DNA from: Bacillus thuringiensis
GTDB lineage: Bacteria > Bacillota > Bacilli > Bacillales > Bacillaceae_G
Assembly (NCBI RefSeq): GCF_001182785.1
Contig: NZ_CP012099.1
Coordinates: 4,214,501 to 4,278,500, forward strand
DNA: 64,000 nucleotides
Direction: 5' to 3'
The translations under genes were made by a program, and so were the position numbers. Below the pieces are notes generated by a model, which was given only the letters and a program-made list of their open reading frames with translations, had not been told where the DNA came from and did not search any database. Below are positions 29,660 to 41,147 of this stretch, piece by piece. Numbering within the stretch: the first letter of the stretch is position 1; each line of letters starts with the position of its first letter.

Positions 29660-29663
29660 GAAA

Positions 29664-29710
29664 TCACCCCTTAACCTGTTCATTATACAAGACAGATTAA
29701 GGGGTGACAA
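29664..29710 (-). promoter_or_regulatory. Sigma-A promoter of recJ inside an 11-bp inverted repeat
   Basis: -35 TTGTCA (29705-29710), 17-base spacer, -10 TATAAT (29682-29687). The core is framed by TTAAGGGGTGA/TCACCCCTTAA (29697-29707 and 29664-29674); the inner arm includes the recJ ribosome binding site. Confidence 0.75.
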
Positions 29711-29760
29711 TATAATGCAAACTATGATGCAATATCTACATACTAAAATGTTAATGATGT

Positions 29761-30654
29761 TTAATTTGGAGAATACGGATTTATATGTACGAATACATTT
29801 TGTACATTATCTTGTTTCATAAGTATTTCTTTCACATGTTTTCCAATGCGGTGTCCTTCTTCTACAGTAATGTATGGATCTACAGACACTTTAATATCGA
29901 CAATAACATAATGACCATGCTCCCGTGCATATAAAGAACCAATTTTTTTCACACCATCTACTTGAAGAACCGCTTCTCTAAGCGGAATAACATCCTCCTC
30001 ATGAAGAACATGGTCAAGCGTTGCATGAATTGCTTCCGCTCCAATGCTCCATGCCATTTTTACAACAAGTAGTGAAACAACTAATCCTGCAATCGGATCA
30101 GCATATACAAGCCAGTCTATACCAAGCTTACCACCTAGTATAGCTGCACAAATACCGATTAAAGCTGCAATTGAAGAAAATACATCCGAACGGTGCTCAT
30201 ATGCATTTGCAATAATTGCATCACTATTTACCCTTTTCCCTAATCGGAATTTATATTGAAACATTCCTTCTTTCACGACGATTGAAAGAACAACAGCAAA
30301 AATCGTAATTCCTTTCGGCGGTTCTAGTTCTTGCGAAAAAGCTTTTATAGATGAAATCGCGATTTCAAGTCCCACAATAAATAATAATACCGCAACAATA
30401 ATCGCTGAAATCGATTCCGCTTTACCATGACCATACGGATGATCTTCATCAGGTGGCTGCTTTGCCGCTCGCAATCCAAAAAGTACAGCTAGCGAACCAA
30501 TTACATCTGATGCAGAATGCACCGCATCTGCTAACAGTGCTTTACTGTTCCCAATATAACCAATTACCGCCTTTACAATTGCTAATATAATATTACCAAC
30601 GATCCCGACAATAGCACCAAACTCGGCCTGTTTAAAACGTTCATCTTTTTCCAT
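29761..30654 (-). CDS. Cation diffusion facilitator family transporter
   Basis: 297 aa with about six membrane segments and a cytoplasmic C-terminal domain. Metal-site motifs: ADAVHSASDV (HxxxD in helix 2), DEDHPYGHGKAE, and NAYEHRSDVFSS (HxxxD in helix 5). Members export Zn, Fe, Mn or Co in exchange for protons; the metal cannot be told here. It sits alone between recJ and secDF, on the same strand. Confidence 0.92.
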   Translation of the reverse strand: MEKDERFKQAEFGAIVGIVGNIILAIVKAVIGYIGNSKALLADAVHSASDVIGSLAVLFGLRAAKQPPDEDHPYGHGKAESISAIIVAVLLFIVGLEIAISSIKAFSQELEPPKGITIFAVVLSIVVKEGMFQYKFRLGKRVNSDAIIANAYEHRSDVFSSIAALIGICAAILGGKLGIDWLVYADPIAGLVVSLLVVKMAWSIGAEAIHATLDHVLHEEDVIPLREAVLQVDGVKKIGSLYAREHGHYVIVDIKVSVDPYITVEEGHRIGKHVKEILMKQDNVQNVFVHINPYSPN

Positions 30655-30775
30655 AATTAAAATCCCTTCTTTTCTTAACCTATCTTTTTATTTTAACAAA
30701 AACAGCGATAACACCACCACTTTCTTCCATCTTCTTCCCATCAAAAAGTTGCTATCTTATTGTATCCACAAACGA

Positions 30776-30808
30776 AAAAAGAGATGCCTCATAAAGAGAC
30801 ATCATCTT
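30776..30808 (-). terminator. Terminator of secDF
   Basis: GATGTCTC/GAGGCATC pair on the minus strand with a small loop and are followed by TCTTTTTT, just past the secDF stop. Confidence 0.8.
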
Positions 30809-30810
30809 TT

Positions 30811-33075
30811 CTATACTTGCGGTTCAGATTCTACTTTCTCAACCTTCTTCTTGTTTTTACCTCTTTTCAAACGACGGTTTTCAAGCATTAACCAAATTTG
30901 AGAGGCAACGAAAACAGAAGAGTACGTACCTACAATTAATCCAACAAGCAACGCAAACGAGAAGTTACGTAGTGACTCACTACCGAAGATAAGCAGTGCA
31001 ATTACTGGGAGTAACACTGTTAATACGGTGTTAATCGAACGACCAAGCGTTTGGCGAATACTTGCATTTACGATTTCTTCTAGGTCTTTTATATCGCGCA
31101 CTCGTTTTTTCTGTTTGTATAATTCACGGTTTCTATCAAATGTAACAATCGAGTCATTAATAGAATAACCGATGATTGTTAGTACTGCAGCGATAAACGT
31201 TAAGTCTACCTCCAATTGGAAAATACTAAACATAACAACCATAACGAATGCGTCATGTAGTAACGCAAGCACTGCAGATAACGCATACGTAAATCGGAAT
31301 CGAATACTTACGTATAAAATGATAACTGCAGAAGCAATTAGTACAGCGATAAATGCATTTCGTGCAATCTCTTTACCGATTGTCGGTGAAACTGTACTTA
31401 TGTTTGGATCCGTACCATATTTATCATGGAAGAATGTTTTTGTTTTCGCAATTTCATCTTTTGATAAAACACCTAATGTACGAACTGCGAAACCTTTATT
31501 GTCATCCCCAGTCGGTACAATATTTTCTTCCTTCACATCAATGTTCAACTCTTTAAAATCTTTATGAACATCAGCTACAGTAACTGCTTGTTTTGATTGC
31601 AAGTCCATACGTGTACCACTTGCAAAGTCAATACCAAGATTCAACTTGAAAATTGGCAGGATAATTGCACCTGCAATTACAACTACAATTGAGAAGATAA
31701 GGAATTTATGACCGATATTTACGAAGTTAATACGATCAAATTTCGTTGGTGGATGTACTACACCTTTTGTTAAAGGAATAATATCCTTTTGTTTCACACC
31801 AAAATATCCTGGTTTTTTATCGAAGTAACGGCTCTTTACAAGTAAACCTAGTAAGAAACGAGTACCGAATACGTTCGTAATGAAACCGACTAAAATACTT
31901 ACAATTAAACTTGTTGCAAACCCTTGAACTGAGCTTGTACCATATACAAATAACACACCTGCAGCTGCAAGAGTCGTAACGTTCGCATCTAGAATTGTTG
32001 CTAAGGAACGATGGTTACCAGCTCGGAATGCTGACATCATGGACTTACCAATTTTCAGCTCTTCTTTCAGTCTCTCGTACGTAATAATATTCGCATCAAC
32101 TGCGATACCTACCCCAAGCACTAATGCGGCAATACCTGGTAATGTCAGAACCGCATGCATCCAGTTAAAGACAAGTAATGTAACGAAAATGTATAGACCT
32201 AACATAATTACAGCTACAAGCCCTGGTAAACGGTAATACACAAGCATAAATAAGAAAATAAGAGCGATACCAATCGCACTAGCGAAAATTGTTTGATCTA
32301 ATGCTTGTTGACCAAATTTCGCTCCAACAGATGTTGAATACATTTCTTTTAAATCAACAGGAAGTGCACCTGCATTTAATAAAGATGAAAGTTGTTTCGC
32401 ACTTTCAACTGTGAAGTTTCCACCTACGATAGATACTTCAGCTTGGTTAAATACTTGGCTTACTGTTGCTGCTGATAAGAACTTCGGATTCGGTTTTGCA
32501 GATTCTGCTTTATATGAATCTTTTCCTTCTTCAAAGTCAAGCCAAATTACCATTAAATTCGTTGGTGGTGGCATTTTTGAAATCTTTTCAGTTACTGCAC
32601 GGAATTTTTCAGCGCTTTTCAGTGTAAGACCTACGCTCGCACGGCCTTGCTCATCAAACGTTTGTTTCGCTCCGCCGCCTTTTAAATCCGTTCCATCCAT
32701 AAGAAGGTTATCATCCACATCACGGAATGTTAATTTCGCTTGTGTTGATAACATTTCACGTGCTTTTTGCTGATCTTGTACACCAGCAAGCTGTACACGA
32801 ATTCGATCTTGCCCTTCGATTTGAATGTTCGGCTCACTTACACCGAGAACATTGACACGATTTTCAAGAGCACCTACTGTACTTACAAGTACGTCTCGAT
32901 CGATTTTATCACCTTTTTTGGCTGGTTTTACTTCATACAGAATTTCAAAACCACCGCGAAGGTCTAGTCCTAGACTAATTCCTTTTGCTATGTCTTTTCC
33001 TGCCGCACCAATTACTCCACCGATTAATAAGACGATGAGGAAAAAGGCGGCAATTCTCGTACCACGCTTTGCCAT
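30811..33075 (-). CDS. secDF: Protein translocase subunit SecDF (fused)
   Basis: 754 aa, a natural SecD-SecF fusion as in bacilli. SecD half: GLDLRGGFEILYE and the P1 periplasmic domain, then six membrane segments with VGIAVDANIITYERLKEE; SecF half: LGIDFASGTRMD and GYSINDSIVTFDR. It uses the proton gradient to pull proteins through SecYEG. ATG 33075 follows GAGGG; the longer frame adds 17 codons without a ribosome binding site. The last residues are basic. Confidence 0.96.
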   Translation of the reverse strand: MAKRGTRIAAFFLIVLLIGGVIGAAGKDIAKGISLGLDLRGGFEILYEVKPAKKGDKIDRDVLVSTVGALENRVNVLGVSEPNIQIEGQDRIRVQLAGVQDQQKAREMLSTQAKLTFRDVDDNLLMDGTDLKGGGAKQTFDEQGRASVGLTLKSAEKFRAVTEKISKMPPPTNLMVIWLDFEEGKDSYKAESAKPNPKFLSAATVSQVFNQAEVSIVGGNFTVESAKQLSSLLNAGALPVDLKEMYSTSVGAKFGQQALDQTIFASAIGIALIFLFMLVYYRLPGLVAVIMLGLYIFVTLLVFNWMHAVLTLPGIAALVLGVGIAVDANIITYERLKEELKIGKSMMSAFRAGNHRSLATILDANVTTLAAAGVLFVYGTSSVQGFATSLIVSILVGFITNVFGTRFLLGLLVKSRYFDKKPGYFGVKQKDIIPLTKGVVHPPTKFDRINFVNIGHKFLIFSIVVVIAGAIILPIFKLNLGIDFASGTRMDLQSKQAVTVADVHKDFKELNIDVKEENIVPTGDDNKGFAVRTLGVLSKDEIAKTKTFFHDKYGTDPNISTVSPTIGKEIARNAFIAVLIASAVIILYVSIRFRFTYALSAVLALLHDAFVMVVMFSIFQLEVDLTFIAAVLTIIGYSINDSIVTFDRNRELYKQKKRVRDIKDLEEIVNASIRQTLGRSINTVLTVLLPVIALLIFGSESLRNFSFALLVGLIVGTYSSVFVASQIWLMLENRRLKRGKNKKKVEKVESEPQV

Positions 33076-33344
33076 ATGTACCCTCTTTCTGCTACTAACA
33101 CTTTCAATAAATCTTTTACGATTCACTGCTATACGTGTGCATACGCCTAGTTAGTAGACTTCCTTTCTATAATTTTTGCTAGTTCATCACTAGCTGTATA
33201 GGTAAGCTTTTACACTACCTACACTTTCATCATTTATTTTCCTCTTCACGACCTCCTTTATATATAATCTTAGACACAATTATTTCCTCTTTATCAATAC
33301 ATATCATTATACTGCAAAAGGAAGAACAAACCAATTGCAGTCGG

Positions 33345-33629
33345 TTATTTATTTTCGTACTCATCAAATGACCAAAGCGGTGCTTGATAAGCTTCAACAG
33401 TTAAATATGTCATATATTCATTAGTACTTACTGTTAATACGTCATTAACTAATTCATACAATCTAACATCGCTGTCTAACTTCTTCCACTTTTTCACTTT
33501 AAGAAACTTCCAAATGTCATCATCTGTCACTCGGTCGTAACCGAACATTTGAAACTCTTCTACTTTACTTTCTAAAACGACTTGTAACTGTCCGCGGTAT
33601 GATTCTACCAAAGCCTCTCTATCTAACAT
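33345..33629 (-). CDS. comN: Post-transcriptional regulator ComN-like
   Basis: 94 aa, rich in charged and aromatic residues (DDIWKFLKVKKWKK, APLWSFDEYE). It matches the ComN/YrzD type, which in B. subtilis controls comE mRNA. It has no membrane segment. The location next to spoVB and secDF is the same as in B. subtilis. The roughly 270-base gap downstream to secDF holds no evident hairpin or frame. Confidence 0.82.
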   Translation of the reverse strand: MLDREALVESYRGQLQVVLESKVEEFQMFGYDRVTDDDIWKFLKVKKWKKLDSDVRLYELVNDVLTVSTNEYMTYLTVEAYQAPLWSFDEYENK

Positions 33630-33814
33630 CTATAACATCTCCTTCTTATTTCAGCACGAAAAAGTCGCTTTAATCCCGCTCTAATGGACAGCAATAACTA
33701 CTTTCAAGAGCACTATCATACTTCACTCTCTTAAATGCTTGTCATTCTTGTCTCGTACGTGCATATAAATTATTGTAAATCATTCCATTGATTTTGAGAA
33801 GGTAGGAGAAGAAC

Positions 33815-35374
33815 ATGACGAGACAAAGCTTTTTAAAAGGCGCATTTATTTTAATGATAGCCGGCTTTATTACAAAAATACTCGGCTTTATCAACCGCAT
33901 AGTAATGGCACGTATTTTAGGAGAAGAAGGCGTTGGTCTTTATATGATGGCCGTTCCTACATTCATTTTAGCAATTACATTGACACAAATTGGTCTTCCT
34001 GTCGCAATCGCAAAATTTGTAGCAGAAGCGGAAGCTGTGAACGATAAACAAAGAGTTAAAAAAATATTAACCGTATCACTAGCTGTTACATCCGTTATTA
34101 GTATCATTTTAACAATCGGAATTATGTTCCTCACACCTATTTTAGCAAAAACATTATTAACCGACGAAAGAACGTACTATCCATTAATGGCCATTTTGCC
34201 CGTCGTTCCCGTTATTGCTGTTTCTTCTGTTTTGCGTGGTTACTTTCAAGGGAAACAAAACATGAAACCTAGCGCTTATGCGCAAGTTCTAGAACAAGTC
34301 GTCCGCATTACCATTATCGCTATATGCATTCAATTATTTTTACCTTACGGCATAGAATACGCTGCCGCCGGCGCTATGTTATCAGCTGTTCTCGGTGAAG
34401 TTGCATCCTTATTATTTTTACTCACGTTATTTCAGCGAGAAAAACATTTATCAATACGCTCTGGATTTTTCACTACTGTAAAGGAAAGCAAAGGGACATT
34501 TTATTCTCTGATGGATATTGCCCTTCCAACTACAGGAAGTCGTTTAATCGGCTCCGTTTCATATTTTTTTGAACCTATTGTCGTTATGCAAAGCTTAGCA
34601 ATCGCTGGTGTCGCTGCTTCTGTTGCAACCCAGCAATACGGTATATTAAACGGTTATGCATTCCCGCTTCTATCACTACCCGCCTTTATTACATACGCTC
34701 TTTCTACAGCGCTCGTCCCTTCTATTAGTGAAGCAATGGCAAAAAGACAACATAAATTAGTGGAGCACCGTTTACAACAAGCACTTCGAATTTCATTAAT
34801 TACCGGCGGATGGTCTGTCGTTATATTATACGTATTCGCTTCTCCTGTTTTAACTCTTATGTACGGATCAGACAGCGCAACAGCATTCATTCAACTTCTT
34901 GCGCCTTGCTTTTTATTTCATTATTTCCAAAGTCCACTTACCTCTGTTTTGCAAGCTTTAAACTTAGCAAGAGCTGCAATGATGAATACATTTATTGGCG
35001 CCATCGTGAAATTAATCGTTATTTTTGTACTAGCCTCAAGGCCAGAATTTCAAATGATGGGAGTTGCACTTGCTATCGCTGCAAATATTGTAACAGTAAC
35101 ATTTCTTCACTACGCTACTGTTTTAAAAAAGATTACATTTACCATTTACGCAAAAGACTATATTTTCGGCGGACTTGCCATCGGTATCGCAGGCGCCTTC
35201 GGTTTTTATCTTCATAAATATATTATTTTCTCTCATTCCCTTGGCATACAAACATTATGGGAAATCACTTTAACAACAATTGTTTATATCGTACTTCTCT
35301 TCACTTTCAAACTCATTCGAAAAGAAGAGTTAAGTCGTCTCCCTATCATTCGTAAACTTTCATTTTTGAAATAA
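33815..35374 (+). CDS. spoVB: Stage V sporulation protein B (MOP-family flippase)
   Basis: 519 aa, about 14 membrane segments, with the family N-terminus (KGAFILMIAGFITKILGFINR) and the central GSVSYFFEPIVV region. SpoVB is needed for spore cortex synthesis and is thought to flip lipid II-type precursors. ATG 33815 follows GGTAGGAGAAG. It diverges from comN. Confidence 0.93.
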   Translation: MTRQSFLKGAFILMIAGFITKILGFINRIVMARILGEEGVGLYMMAVPTFILAITLTQIGLPVAIAKFVAEAEAVNDKQRVKKILTVSLAVTSVISIILTIGIMFLTPILAKTLLTDERTYYPLMAILPVVPVIAVSSVLRGYFQGKQNMKPSAYAQVLEQVVRITIIAICIQLFLPYGIEYAAAGAMLSAVLGEVASLLFLLTLFQREKHLSIRSGFFTTVKESKGTFYSLMDIALPTTGSRLIGSVSYFFEPIVVMQSLAIAGVAASVATQQYGILNGYAFPLLSLPAFITYALSTALVPSISEAMAKRQHKLVEHRLQQALRISLITGGWSVVILYVFASPVLTLMYGSDSATAFIQLLAPCFLFHYFQSPLTSVLQALNLARAAMMNTFIGAIVKLIVIFVLASRPEFQMMGVALAIAANIVTVTFLHYATVLKKITFTIYAKDYIFGGLAIGIAGAFGFYLHKYIIFSHSLGIQTLWEITLTTIVYIVLLFTFKLIRKEELSRLPIIRKLSFLK

Positions 35375-35412
35375 GTTGAAACTTTAATCAGTGGGGTAAT
35401 CTCCACTGATTA
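35375..35412 (+). terminator. Hairpin after spoVB; copy of the dispersed GAAACTTTAATCAG motif
   Basis: GTTGAAACTTTAATCAG directly follows the stop codon, and AATCAGTGG/CCACTGATT form a 9-bp stem (35386-35394 and 35403-35411) followed by ATTAG. It is a weak terminator by its T run. Confidence 0.6.
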
Positions 35413-35454
35413 TTAGTTAAACCAATCGTTCTTACTCTTTCAAAGGATAAATCT

Positions 35455-36102
35455 CTAATTTTCTTTTACATCAACAAAAAATTGTCCGTTTTGAAAACTA
35501 CAGTATAAAATTTGTTTTACATCGTTATAACCTAAGTTTTTTAATTTCTCAATAAGCCATTCATCTGTATGTTCAATCATTTGTAAATGACTAGATTGAA
35601 TTTCTCCATCAATAATAAGAGGAAGAGTAAACTGCAATGCATCTTGTTTATTTTTTTGTTTTTGAAAGACAGATAACTTCCCAGACGGTTCCAAAATAGC
35701 ATATTCTACATCCCGAATATCCCCAACTCCTTGTTCCCTTAATTGCATCATTAAATCATCTATATTATAACGTTGCTTTCTCATCTTCTTTTCATCAATC
35801 TTTCCCGCGTTTACAAGAATAGCCGGCTCACCTTCTATTAAATGCCGAAAGCGTTGATACTTTAGGGAAATGACTGACAAAATAATTTGGATGCACATAA
35901 GAAAAGTCATCGGAACTAATTGATGCCAAAGTGATTTATCTGTATTTTCAATTGCTACTACGGCCATTTCTCCAAGCATAATAAATACGACTAAATCTAA
36001 TACACTTAGCTCTCCTATCTCACGTTTACCCATAAGACGAAAAATAATTAAGATGATGATATACAAAAGCATTGTTCGTCCAATTATTGATATCCATTCC
36101 AT
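35455..36102 (-). CDS. DUF421 family membrane protein (YrbG-like)
   Basis: 215 aa. Three N-terminal membrane segments (about 7-24, 33-52, 60-78), then a cytoplasmic domain with the family pattern LIEGEPAILVNAGKI and DLMMQLREQGV. DUF421 proteins include YetF and YrbG; YetF helps vegetative membrane or spore robustness, but the exact role is unknown. Convergent with spoVB, as in B. subtilis. Confidence 0.9.
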   Translation of the reverse strand: MEWISIIGRTMLLYIIILIIFRLMGKREIGELSVLDLVVFIMLGEMAVVAIENTDKSLWHQLVPMTFLMCIQIILSVISLKYQRFRHLIEGEPAILVNAGKIDEKKMRKQRYNIDDLMMQLREQGVGDIRDVEYAILEPSGKLSVFQKQKNKQDALQFTLPLIIDGEIQSSHLQMIEHTDEWLIEKLKNLGYNDVKQILYCSFQNGQFFVDVKEN

Positions 36103-36205
36103 TTCTACATCTCCTTTTTTACGTATAGACTCCCCTATAAAAAAGAAACTAGTCTAACTTAGACAAAAGGAAAATATGCTTGTATTAAAAAGGGGGAATG
36201 TATAA

Positions 36206-36589
36206 ATGGATGGAACGAAAAAATTATCCACTGCAATCGGCTTCGGTATTATTACACTATTAATTCTCGCATCTCTTACTAGCATGATTATGGCTCTTTT
36301 ATTAAAGTTTACGAATATAAACGAAGGGACATTAGCCGTTACTATTTTTATACTCGCTCTTTTATCTATGCTTATGTCTGGTTTTATCGCTGGCAAAAAA
36401 GCGCAGGGGAAAGGGTGGCTAGTAGGTCTCACAACAGGTCTCACATTCACTATACTCGTTTTTCTAGTTAACTATTTAGGCTTTTCTCAAACTTTATCGA
36501 ACTCACAATTACTTTATCAATTAGCATTAATGGGAGCGAGTACACTCGGTGGTATTTTCGGTGTAAATATGTCAAAGCAAAGTAACTAA
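36206..36589 (+). CDS. TIGR04086 family membrane protein (YrzE-like)
   Basis: 127 aa, four hydrophobic segments (about 9-33, 42-61, 69-88, 98-118). The GFIAGKKAQGKGWLVGL loop is characteristic of this family, whose role is unknown. ATG 36206 follows AAAGGGGG. The place between yrbG and yajC is conserved in bacilli. Confidence 0.85.
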   Translation: MDGTKKLSTAIGFGIITLLILASLTSMIMALLLKFTNINEGTLAVTIFILALLSMLMSGFIAGKKAQGKGWLVGLTTGLTFTILVFLVNYLGFSQTLSNSQLLYQLALMGASTLGGIFGVNMSKQSN

Positions 36590-36622
36590 AAAAGGCCCTG
36601 CACATTTCATGCAGGGCCTTCC
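36588..36622. terminator. Bidirectional terminator between the TIGR04086 gene and yajC
   Basis: AAAAAAGGCCCTGCA and TGCAGGGCCTT pair; convergent genes lie on both sides. Confidence 0.88.
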
Positions 36623-36625
36623 ACA

Positions 36626-36886
36626 TTAGTTTTTCACAACTTCACGAATCGCATTGCGATCGAAAGTTAAGTGTGAACCACCAGATTTAATAACAATTTT
36701 CGTCTCATCTACTGATTCGATTGTACCGTGTAAACCACCAATTGTTATGATAGCATCACCTTTTGCTAATTCGTTTTGCATTTGAGCAACTGCTTTTTGA
36801 CGCTTTTGTTGCGGGCGAATTAATAAGAAATAGAAAATCGCAAACATCGCAACAATCATAACGATATTCATCATACCTGCATTCAT
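36626..36886 (-). CDS. yajC: Preprotein translocase accessory subunit YajC
   Basis: 86 aa. One N-terminal membrane segment (about 5-23), then LIRPQQKRQKA and the beta-rich tail GDAIITIGGLHGTIESV. YajC joins the SecDF holo-translocon. It follows tgt by 27 bases, in the conserved queA-tgt-yajC order. Confidence 0.95.
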   Translation of the reverse strand: MNAGMMNIVMIVAMFAIFYFLLIRPQQKRQKAVAQMQNELAKGDAIITIGGLHGTIESVDETKIVIKSGGSHLTFDRNAIREVVKN

Positions 36887-36913
36887 CTTTTGTTCCTCCT
36901 TTTAAATTATGTA

Positions 36914-38056
<1,143 letters not shown>

Positions 38057-38065
38057 TTACTCCTT

Positions 38066-39118
38066 TTATTTGTTTCTCATTTTAGCGTGAGATGCAACGA
38101 ACATTGCATCACCGAAGCTAAAGAAACGATATTTTTCTTTTACTGCTTCATTATAAGCATGAAGTACATTATCTCTATTTGCAAATGCACTTACAAGCAT
38201 AATTAATGTTGATTTCGGCAAGTGGAAGTTTGTAATTAAACCATCAATTGCTTTAAATTCATATCCCGGATACATGAAAATATCTGTCCATCCAGAAGCG
38301 GCGCAAAGCTTACCGTCATGATCTGTTGCAATTGTTTCTAACGTACGAGTTGATGTCGTACCTACAGTAATAATACGTCCACCATTCTCTTTCACACGAT
38401 TTAATAATGCAGCTGTCTCTTCAGACATATGGTAATATTCTGCGTGCATATGGTGTTCTTCAATCGTGTCTGCAGAAACTGGTCTAAATGTTCCAAGTCC
38501 TACGTGAAGGGTAATGAATGCTAACTGAACGCCTTTTTGCTTTAACTTCTCAAGTAACTCTTCTGTAAAGTGAAGTCCCGCAGTCGGCGCTGCCGCTGAA
38601 CCGATTTCTTTCGCATATACTGTTTGATAGCGATCGCGATCTTCTAGCGTCTCTTTAATATATGGAGGAAGTGGCATTTCCCCAAGTTCATCTAAAATTT
38701 CATAGAAGATGCCGTCATATGAAAATTCAAGCTGACGTCCACCTTGATCTGCAGTTCCTGTGCAAGTTGCTTTTAATTTCCCTTCGCCAAAAGAGATAAC
38801 AGTTCCTTCTTTCACACGTTTCGCTGGCTTTACAAGCGTTTCCCACTTATCGCCTTCTTCTTGTTTTAAAAGAAGTACTTCAATGTGCGCGCCTGTATCT
38901 TCTTTCACACCATGCAAACGAGCAGGCATAACTTTCGTTTCATTTAAAACTAAGCAATCCCCCTCATGTAAGTAAGAAAGAATGTCCGTAAAATGTTTAT
39001 GCTCAATATCACCTGTTTCACGGTCTAACACCATTAATCTTGATGTTTCACGATCTTCTAACGGGACTTGCGCAATAAGTTCTTCTGGTAAATGAAAATC
39101 AAACAGATTTATATCCAT
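38066..39118 (-). CDS. queA: S-adenosylmethionine:tRNA ribosyltransferase-isomerase QueA
   Basis: 350 aa from ATG 39118, eight bases after AGGTGG; a GTG four codons earlier lies inside the ribosome binding site. Motifs: [12 protein letters not shown] at the N-terminus, [13 protein letters not shown] and [12 protein letters not shown]. QueA converts preQ1 in tRNA to epoxyqueuosine. Confidence 0.96.
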   Translation of the reverse strand: MDINLFDFHLPEELIAQVPLEDRETSRLMVLDRETGDIEHKHFTDILSYLHEGDCLVLNETKVMPARLHGVKEDTGAHIEVLLLKQEEGDKWETLVKPAKRVKEGTVISFGEGKLKATCTGTADQGGRQLEFSYDGIFYEILDELGEMPLPPYIKETLEDRDRYQTVYAKEIGSAAAPTAGLHFTEELLEKLKQKGVQLAFITLHVGLGTFRPVSADTIEEHHMHAEYYHMSEETAALLNRVKENGGRIITVGTTSTRTLETIATDHDGKLCAASGWTDIFMYPGYEFKAIDGLITNFHLPKSTLIMLVSAFANRDNVLHAYNEAVKEKYRFFSFGDAMFVASHAKMRNK

Positions 39119-39137
39119 AGCTATATCCACCTATTTC

Positions 39138-39338
39138 TTATTTAAATCGATTTATTATATACATAATAAAAGATAATACAATACTTAACACAATACATGT
39201 AATGATAGGAAAATAAAAGGTAACGTTTCCTTTTTTCACAAAAATATCGCCTGGAAGCCTTCCAATGAACTTCCAAGCTAATCCAACAACGATGAGCAAG
39301 ATTCCCGCTGTAATAAGTAATTTGGGCATCTCCGTCAT
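39138..39338 (-). CDS. DUF2905 small membrane protein
   Basis: 66 aa with two hydrophobic segments joined by [21 protein letters not shown], the DUF2905 signature. Its ATG overlaps the ruvB stop (ATGA), so it is translationally coupled to ruvB. Role unknown. Confidence 0.88.
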   Translation of the reverse strand: MTEMPKLLITAGILLIVVGLAWKFIGRLPGDIFVKKGNVTFYFPIITCIVLSIVLSFIMYIINRFK

Positions 39339-40336
39339 GCTTTTGGTATCTCCATTCCGAAATGTTCATACGCAAGCGGCGTTACAATTCGGCCCCGTGG
39401 CGTTCGTTGTAAAAAGCCAATTTGTAATAAATACGGCTCATACACATCTTCAATTGTATGAGATTCTTCTCCAATTGTTGCTGAAACCGTTTCTAACCCA
39501 ACTGGACCACCACGGAATTTCTCAATAATACCAAGCAGTAATTTATGATCAATATGATCTAGACCTAATTTATCTACTTGCAGTAGCTCTAATGCCATTT
39601 GCGTAATTTCCATCGTAACCGTTCCGTTACCACGAACTTGTGCGAAATCACGTACACGTCTTAAAAGACGATTCGCAATACGAGGTGTACCACGAGCACG
39701 TCTTGCAATTTCTAATGCAGCTAACGAATCGATTTCAACTTCAAATACTTCTGCTGTACGTTCAACAATCGCAGAAAGCTGATCTACTGTGTAGTACTCT
39801 AACCTTGAAAGTACACCGAAGCGGTCACGAAGCGGTGCCGATAATGCTCCAGCACGTGTCGTTGCTCCAACTAATGTAAATGGCGGTAAATCTAAGCGTA
39901 CAGAACGTGCTGAAGGCCCTTTTCCAATTACGATATCAAGACAAAAGTCTTCCATCGCAGGATACAATACTTCTTCAATTGATCTATGCAAACGATGAAT
40001 TTCATCAATAAATAATACATCCCCTGGCTGAAGCGCTGTTAATACAGCAGCTAAATCTCCTGGTCTTTCAATTGCCGGACCTGAAGTTGTTCTAACATTA
40101 ACGCCCATCTCATTTGCAATAATATTCGCAAGCGTCGTTTTACCAAGACCTGGTGGTCCATATAAAAGCACGTGATCTAACGTTTCTTCACGCATTTTCG
40201 CCGCTTCAATAAATACTTCTAAATTATGTTTCGCTTTATCTTGGCCAATATACTGACGGAGCGTCTGTGGCCGTAATGAATATTCTAAATCCGAATCTTC
40301 ATATGCAGATTCCCCTGAAAGGAGACGTTCGTCCAT
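39335..40336 (-). CDS. ruvB: Holliday junction branch migration helicase RuvB
   Basis: 333 aa. Walker [10 protein letters not shown], Walker B FIDEIHR, sensor VGATTRAG, and C-terminal winged helix ending [12 protein letters not shown] 40336 follows AGAGGTGAG; a GTG inside that ribosome binding site opens the longer frame. It forms ruvA-ruvB. RuvC is absent in bacilli, where RecU resolves junctions. Confidence 0.97.
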   Translation of the reverse strand: MDERLLSGESAYEDSDLEYSLRPQTLRQYIGQDKAKHNLEVFIEAAKMREETLDHVLLYGPPGLGKTTLANIIANEMGVNVRTTSGPAIERPGDLAAVLTALQPGDVLFIDEIHRLHRSIEEVLYPAMEDFCLDIVIGKGPSARSVRLDLPPFTLVGATTRAGALSAPLRDRFGVLSRLEYYTVDQLSAIVERTAEVFEVEIDSLAALEIARRARGTPRIANRLLRRVRDFAQVRGNGTVTMEITQMALELLQVDKLGLDHIDHKLLLGIIEKFRGGPVGLETVSATIGEESHTIEDVYEPYLLQIGFLQRTPRGRIVTPLAYEHFGMEIPKA

Positions 40337-40341
40337 TATAC

Positions 40342-40959
40342 TCACCTCTTACCATTTAGTAAAAGACTAAGTGCCTTTTTAATATACTGATCCGTCGTTA
40401 ATGATTCTTTTAATAACTCTGGTACAACGCGAGAAACCTCGCGTTCTGCGTATCCAAGTGCGCGCAGAGCTTCCAGTGCCTCATCAAGCTCCGCTGATGA
40501 ACCTTTCTTCTCATCAAAACGTTCTGTATCTGAGAATAAATCAACAAATGCATCTGGTACGACATCTGCTAATTTTCCTTTTAAATCTAAAATCATTTGG
40601 CGTGCTGTTTTCTTTCCGACGCCTGGGAATTTCACTAAAAACTTCTCATCTTCATGCTCAATCGCTTGAACGACCTGTCCTGTTTGACCAGAAGCTAAAA
40701 TTGCAAGAGCGCCTTTTGGCCCAATGCCGGACACGCCTAACAACTTTGTAAATAATAAACGCTCTTCACGTGTTTTAAACCCGTAAAGTGCCATAATATC
40801 TTCTCTCACATAATGATATGTATAGACACGGATTTCTTGCTTACTTCTTTGAAATACATACGGATTCGGTGTGAAAATTTGATAACCAATTCCATTATGA
40901 TCAATTACGACATATTCCGGCCCTACATGCTCCACGTAACCTGTAACATATTCAAACAA
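40342..40959 (-). CDS. ruvA: Holliday junction DNA-binding protein RuvA
   Basis: 205 aa. OB-fold N-terminus ([18 protein letters not shown]), two helix-hairpin-helix motifs ([36 protein letters not shown]), and the C-terminal domain that contacts RuvB. Start TTG 40959 follows AGGGAGAG. It ends just 5 bases before ruvB. Confidence 0.97.
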   Translation of the reverse strand: MFEYVTGYVEHVGPEYVVIDHNGIGYQIFTPNPYVFQRSKQEIRVYTYHYVREDIMALYGFKTREERLLFTKLLGVSGIGPKGALAILASGQTGQVVQAIEHEDEKFLVKFPGVGKKTARQMILDLKGKLADVVPDAFVDLFSDTERFDEKKGSSAELDEALEALRALGYAEREVSRVVPELLKESLTTDQYIKKALSLLLNGKR

Positions 40960-41069
40960 AATACGATCTCTCCCTCTTAAATCATGTATTCCATTTTAAC
41001 ATATTTAATGATAGAAAAGCGAGACTGCCCCAACAAATGTTCTCCACTTGAAACTTCTGTTATTTTCCA

Positions 41070-41126
41070 TTGACAGAAAGTTTAAAGCACCTTAATATAC
41101 AGAAGTCGATAATGATTATCAATACT
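41070..41126 (+). promoter_or_regulatory. Sigma-A promoter with Fur box for the siderophore-binding lipoprotein
   Basis: -35 TTGACA (41070-41075), 17-base spacer, -10 TAATAT (41093-41098). GATAATGATTATCAATA begins at 41108, over the expected start site, and matches the Fur box GATAATGATAATCATTATC well. Repression by Fur-Fe is expected. Confidence 0.85.
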
Positions 41127-41147
41127 AATTAAAGGGGTTACATCAGG

